Source: an uncultured Acholeplasmatales bacterium
GTDB taxonomy: Bacteria > Bacillota_I > Bacilli_A > ML615J-28 > CAG-698
Assembly (NCBI GenBank): GCA_937877075.1
Contig: CALEGD010000036.1
Location: 1-5,236, forward strand
Length of the DNA: 5,236 nt
Reading direction: 5' to 3'
Shown here: piece by piece, positions 3,874 through 5,236 of the stretch
Layout of the letters: each line of letters begins with the position of its first letter
How positions within the stretch are numbered: the first letter of the stretch is position 1
Notes under the pieces: model-generated
What the model saw: only the letters and a program-made list of their open reading frames with translations
Databases searched by the model: none
Told to the model about the DNA's origin: nothing
Translations under genes and position numbers: made by a program

Positions 3874-5152
3874 AGCTATTTCCTCATCAAGTGAAAGTTC
3901 TTGATGATACAAAAGATTTTAATAAGGTAGCTTATTACCTTGATATGTAACGGGGCTTGGTAAAACGTTTGTGGGAGCAGAAAAACTCACTAAGTTAAGA
4001 TCCCCGGTGAACCTGCTAATATGTCAAAAATCAAAAATTGATGATTGGATTAATCACTTTAAAACTTATTATTGGAATAAGGGCGTAACTGTATACAATC
4101 TAACCAAAAAACAAGACTTAGAAGTATTTGTAACAAATGCAACTATAAAAGTTTTAAATAATGCAATCGGCATCATCAATTACGAATTAACGTTCAGAAG
4201 AAACCAACTAAAAAATCTCAACATCGGAACTTTAATGCTTGACGAATCATCATTGATCCAAAACGAAAAAATAAAACGTGCTAAATTTATAACCCGGTTG
4301 AACCATGAAAACTTAATTCTTCTTTCCGGTACACCAACAGCTGGAAAATACGAAAAACTATTAACCCAAATACACCTGTTAGGTTGGAACATCAGCGAGA
4401 AGTTATTCTGGAATCACTATGTGGATTGGGAATGGGATGAAACTGAAGATGGGTTCTTTCGGAAGAAGATTCTTGGTTATAAAAATGTTGACCGGTTGAA
4501 AGCTAAGTTAAGACAACATGGGGCGGTATTCTTGAAGTCGGAGGAAGTCATTGATCTACCTGAACAGATATTCACTAAAGTTATGGTTCCAGTAAGTAAA
4601 GAATACCGGAAGTTCATGAAGTCAAGGATCATCATTATTGAAGATAAAGAATTAGTTGGTGATACTCCTCTCACTAAAAGGTTATACGCCAGGATGTTAT
4701 GCGGTCATTATAACCAAGACAAATTAGAAGCGTTCAAGGATCTGGTTGATTCGACGGAAGATAGACTGATTGTGTTTTATAACTTCAATGATGAATTGAA
4801 TATTTTAACCAAGCTCGTTCAAGACAGGCCAATTTCATTTATTAATGGTTCAGGGAGAAGTATGTATGCATATGAAACAGAAAATAATTCAATAACATTC
4901 GTCCAATACCAGGCAGGAGCGATGGGGATCAATCTTCAGAAAGCTAACAAGGTAATTTATTTTACTCTTCCTCAGTCATCAGAACTGTTCGAGCAATCGA
5001 AGAAACGAGTTCACCGCATCGGGCAAACTCAAAGATGCTTTTATTATTACCTCATGTGTTCCGGAAGCGTGGAGGAAGATATTCTAACAAATTTAGAACT
5101 TAGGAGGGATTACACTGATTTGTTGTTCCAAAAATATGATGCCAAAAATTAA
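3861..5152 (+). pseudogene. SNF2-type phage DEAD/DEAH-box helicase, frame broken in Walker A
   Basis: This is a superfamily 2 SNF2-like helicase/translocase, usual in Bacillota phage replication modules. The first frame starts at ATG 3861 (ribosome site AGGTAGGTGAT at 3845-3854), overlaps the HTH gene by 13 bp and gives 29 codons: a Q-motif region (LFPHQVKVLD) and VAYYLDM. TAA follows at 3948-3950. The homologous continuation GLGKTFVGAEKL begins at 3953 in another frame. Relatives read YYLDMGLGKT without interruption (from memory of the family), so exactly 5 extra bases are present, TAACG at 3948-3952 or equivalently GTAAC at 3947-3951. No in-frame start lies between the TGA at 3941 and GLGKT, so the P-loop cannot be translated by normal rules. 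Rejoined, the protein would be about 428 aa, a normal size. All later motifs look intact, so the lesion is recent or an artefact. Confidence 0.85.
3971..5152 (+). CDS. Open downstream frame of the broken helicase (lacks Walker A)
   Basis: This frame stays open for 393 codons from a GTG at 3971; it is the C-terminal bulk of the helicase in the preceding entry, not a separate gene. Seen motifs, numbered from this GTG: Ia-like LLICQKSK (15-22), motif II LDESS (90-94), motif III LLSGTPTAG (117-125), motif V QAGAMGINLQ (314-323), and motif VI QSKKRVHRIGQTQ (342-354) with the two arginines expected to contact ATP. LIVFYNF (266-272) belongs to the second RecA domain. A product starting here lacks the GLGKT P-loop, 3953-3967, and has no good ribosome site, so it should be inactive as an ATPase. 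If the 5-base insertion is an error, the real gene begins at 3861. Confidence 0.8.
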   Translation: MGAEKLTKLRSPVNLLICQKSKIDDWINHFKTYYWNKGVTVYNLTKKQDLEVFVTNATIKVLNNAIGIINYELTFRRNQLKNLNIGTLMLDESSLIQNEKIKRAKFITRLNHENLILLSGTPTAGKYEKLLTQIHLLGWNISEKLFWNHYVDWEWDETEDGFFRKKILGYKNVDRLKAKLRQHGAVFLKSEEVIDLPEQIFTKVMVPVSKEYRKFMKSRIIIIEDKELVGDTPLTKRLYARMLCGHYNQDKLEAFKDLVDSTEDRLIVFYNFNDELNILTKLVQDRPISFINGSGRSMYAYETENNSITFVQYQAGAMGINLQKANKVIYFTLPQSSELFEQSKKRVHRIGQTQRCFYYYLMCSGSVEEDILTNLELRRDYTDLLFQKYDAKN

Positions 5153-5236
5153 ATGGTTTTTAATCGGTGTTGGTTGCGGTCTGGTTCCATTCATTAATGT
5201 AAAACGAGGTTATGACGCAATTGGCGGAGAGATATT
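5136..5236 (+). CDS. Start of the next operon gene, unknown (partial)
   Basis: An open frame begins at ATG 5136 (or the adjacent ATG at 5139), overlaps the helicase end by 14-17 bp, and remains open for 33 codons to the window edge. The visible product begins MMPKIKWFLIGVGCGLVPFI, a basic start followed by a hydrophobic Gly-rich stretch that could be a signal anchor or membrane segment, then NVKRGYDAIGGEI. No good ribosome binding site is visible immediately upstream; AGGAGG at 5102-5107 is too far (about 28 nt), so translation would rely on coupling to the helicase. The family is not recognisable from this fragment. Confidence 0.5.
   Translation, partial: MMPKIKWFLIGVGCGLVPFINVKRGYDAIGGEI

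Noticed and set aside
3939..3970. Programmed -1 ribosomal frameshift in the helicase
   Set aside because: A -1 shift before the TAA would restore the frame, but there is no X XXY YYZ slippery heptamer at 3939-3950 and no obvious stimulatory hairpin just downstream; a 5-base insertion or sequence error is simpler.
4180..4392. Reverse-strand open frame of 70 codons
   Set aside because: It lies wholly opposite the helicase coding sequence, has no promoter or ribosome site, and the forward frame carries clear family motifs here (DESS, SGTP).
4477..4674. Reverse-strand open frame of 65 codons
   Set aside because: It is antisense to the helicase with no initiation signals or recognisable protein features; a shadow of the forward coding frame.

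Overview
This window looks like the lysogeny-control and early region of a temperate phage or prophage from a low-GC Gram-positive host (Bacillota). The evidence is a leftward LexA-like CI repressor facing a rightward strip of small, tightly packed genes. The ribosome binding sites are strong AGGAGG-type sequences, the composition is AT-rich, and two phage families recur: a DUF739-type Cro-like protein and a SNF2-type phage helicase. The host genus cannot be named from the sequence, and no integrase, att site or structural gene lies in the window.

Layout. Bases 1-542 (minus strand) hold the repressor, cut off at its C-terminus by the window edge. Bases 543-725 are a divergent control region with a strong rightward promoter (TTGACA, 17 bp, TATGAT), a leftward promoter, and several short dyads and AGTTC repeats that are operator candidates. 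From 726 every gene runs rightward: two unknown small proteins, a 110-aa protein in a GC-richer patch, an 80-aa protein with a C-terminal Cys4 zinc knuckle, a 318-aa membrane/coiled-coil protein with a cytosolic tail that may hold a helix-turn-helix, a 71-aa zinc-ribbon protein, a Trp-rich unknown, a DUF739 protein, a small excisionase/MerR-like HTH protein, a SNF2-type helicase, and the start of another gene. Spacings are short or overlapping, so most or all of the strip is probably one early transcript from the rightward promoter. Repression by CI in the lysogen, with relief through self-cleavage during DNA damage, is inferred from the family.

The clearest anomaly is in the helicase. Its first 29 codons run normally to the residue before the Walker A loop. 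Five extra bases there then create a TAA stop and a frame change, and GLGKT and the remaining motifs continue intact in another frame. As written, the gene cannot make an ATPase with its P-loop. This is either a very recent lesion, an assembly error, or an unusual decoding or rearrangement event.

Other points of interest are the membrane protein, which I cannot assign to a known family; a perfect 10-bp inverted repeat at the end of the DUF739 gene that shares its GTTCAG half-site with a dyad just downstream of the rightward promoter; and the local rise in GC around the 110-aa gene. I saw no CRISPR array, tRNA, rRNA, insertion sequence or convincing strong terminator.
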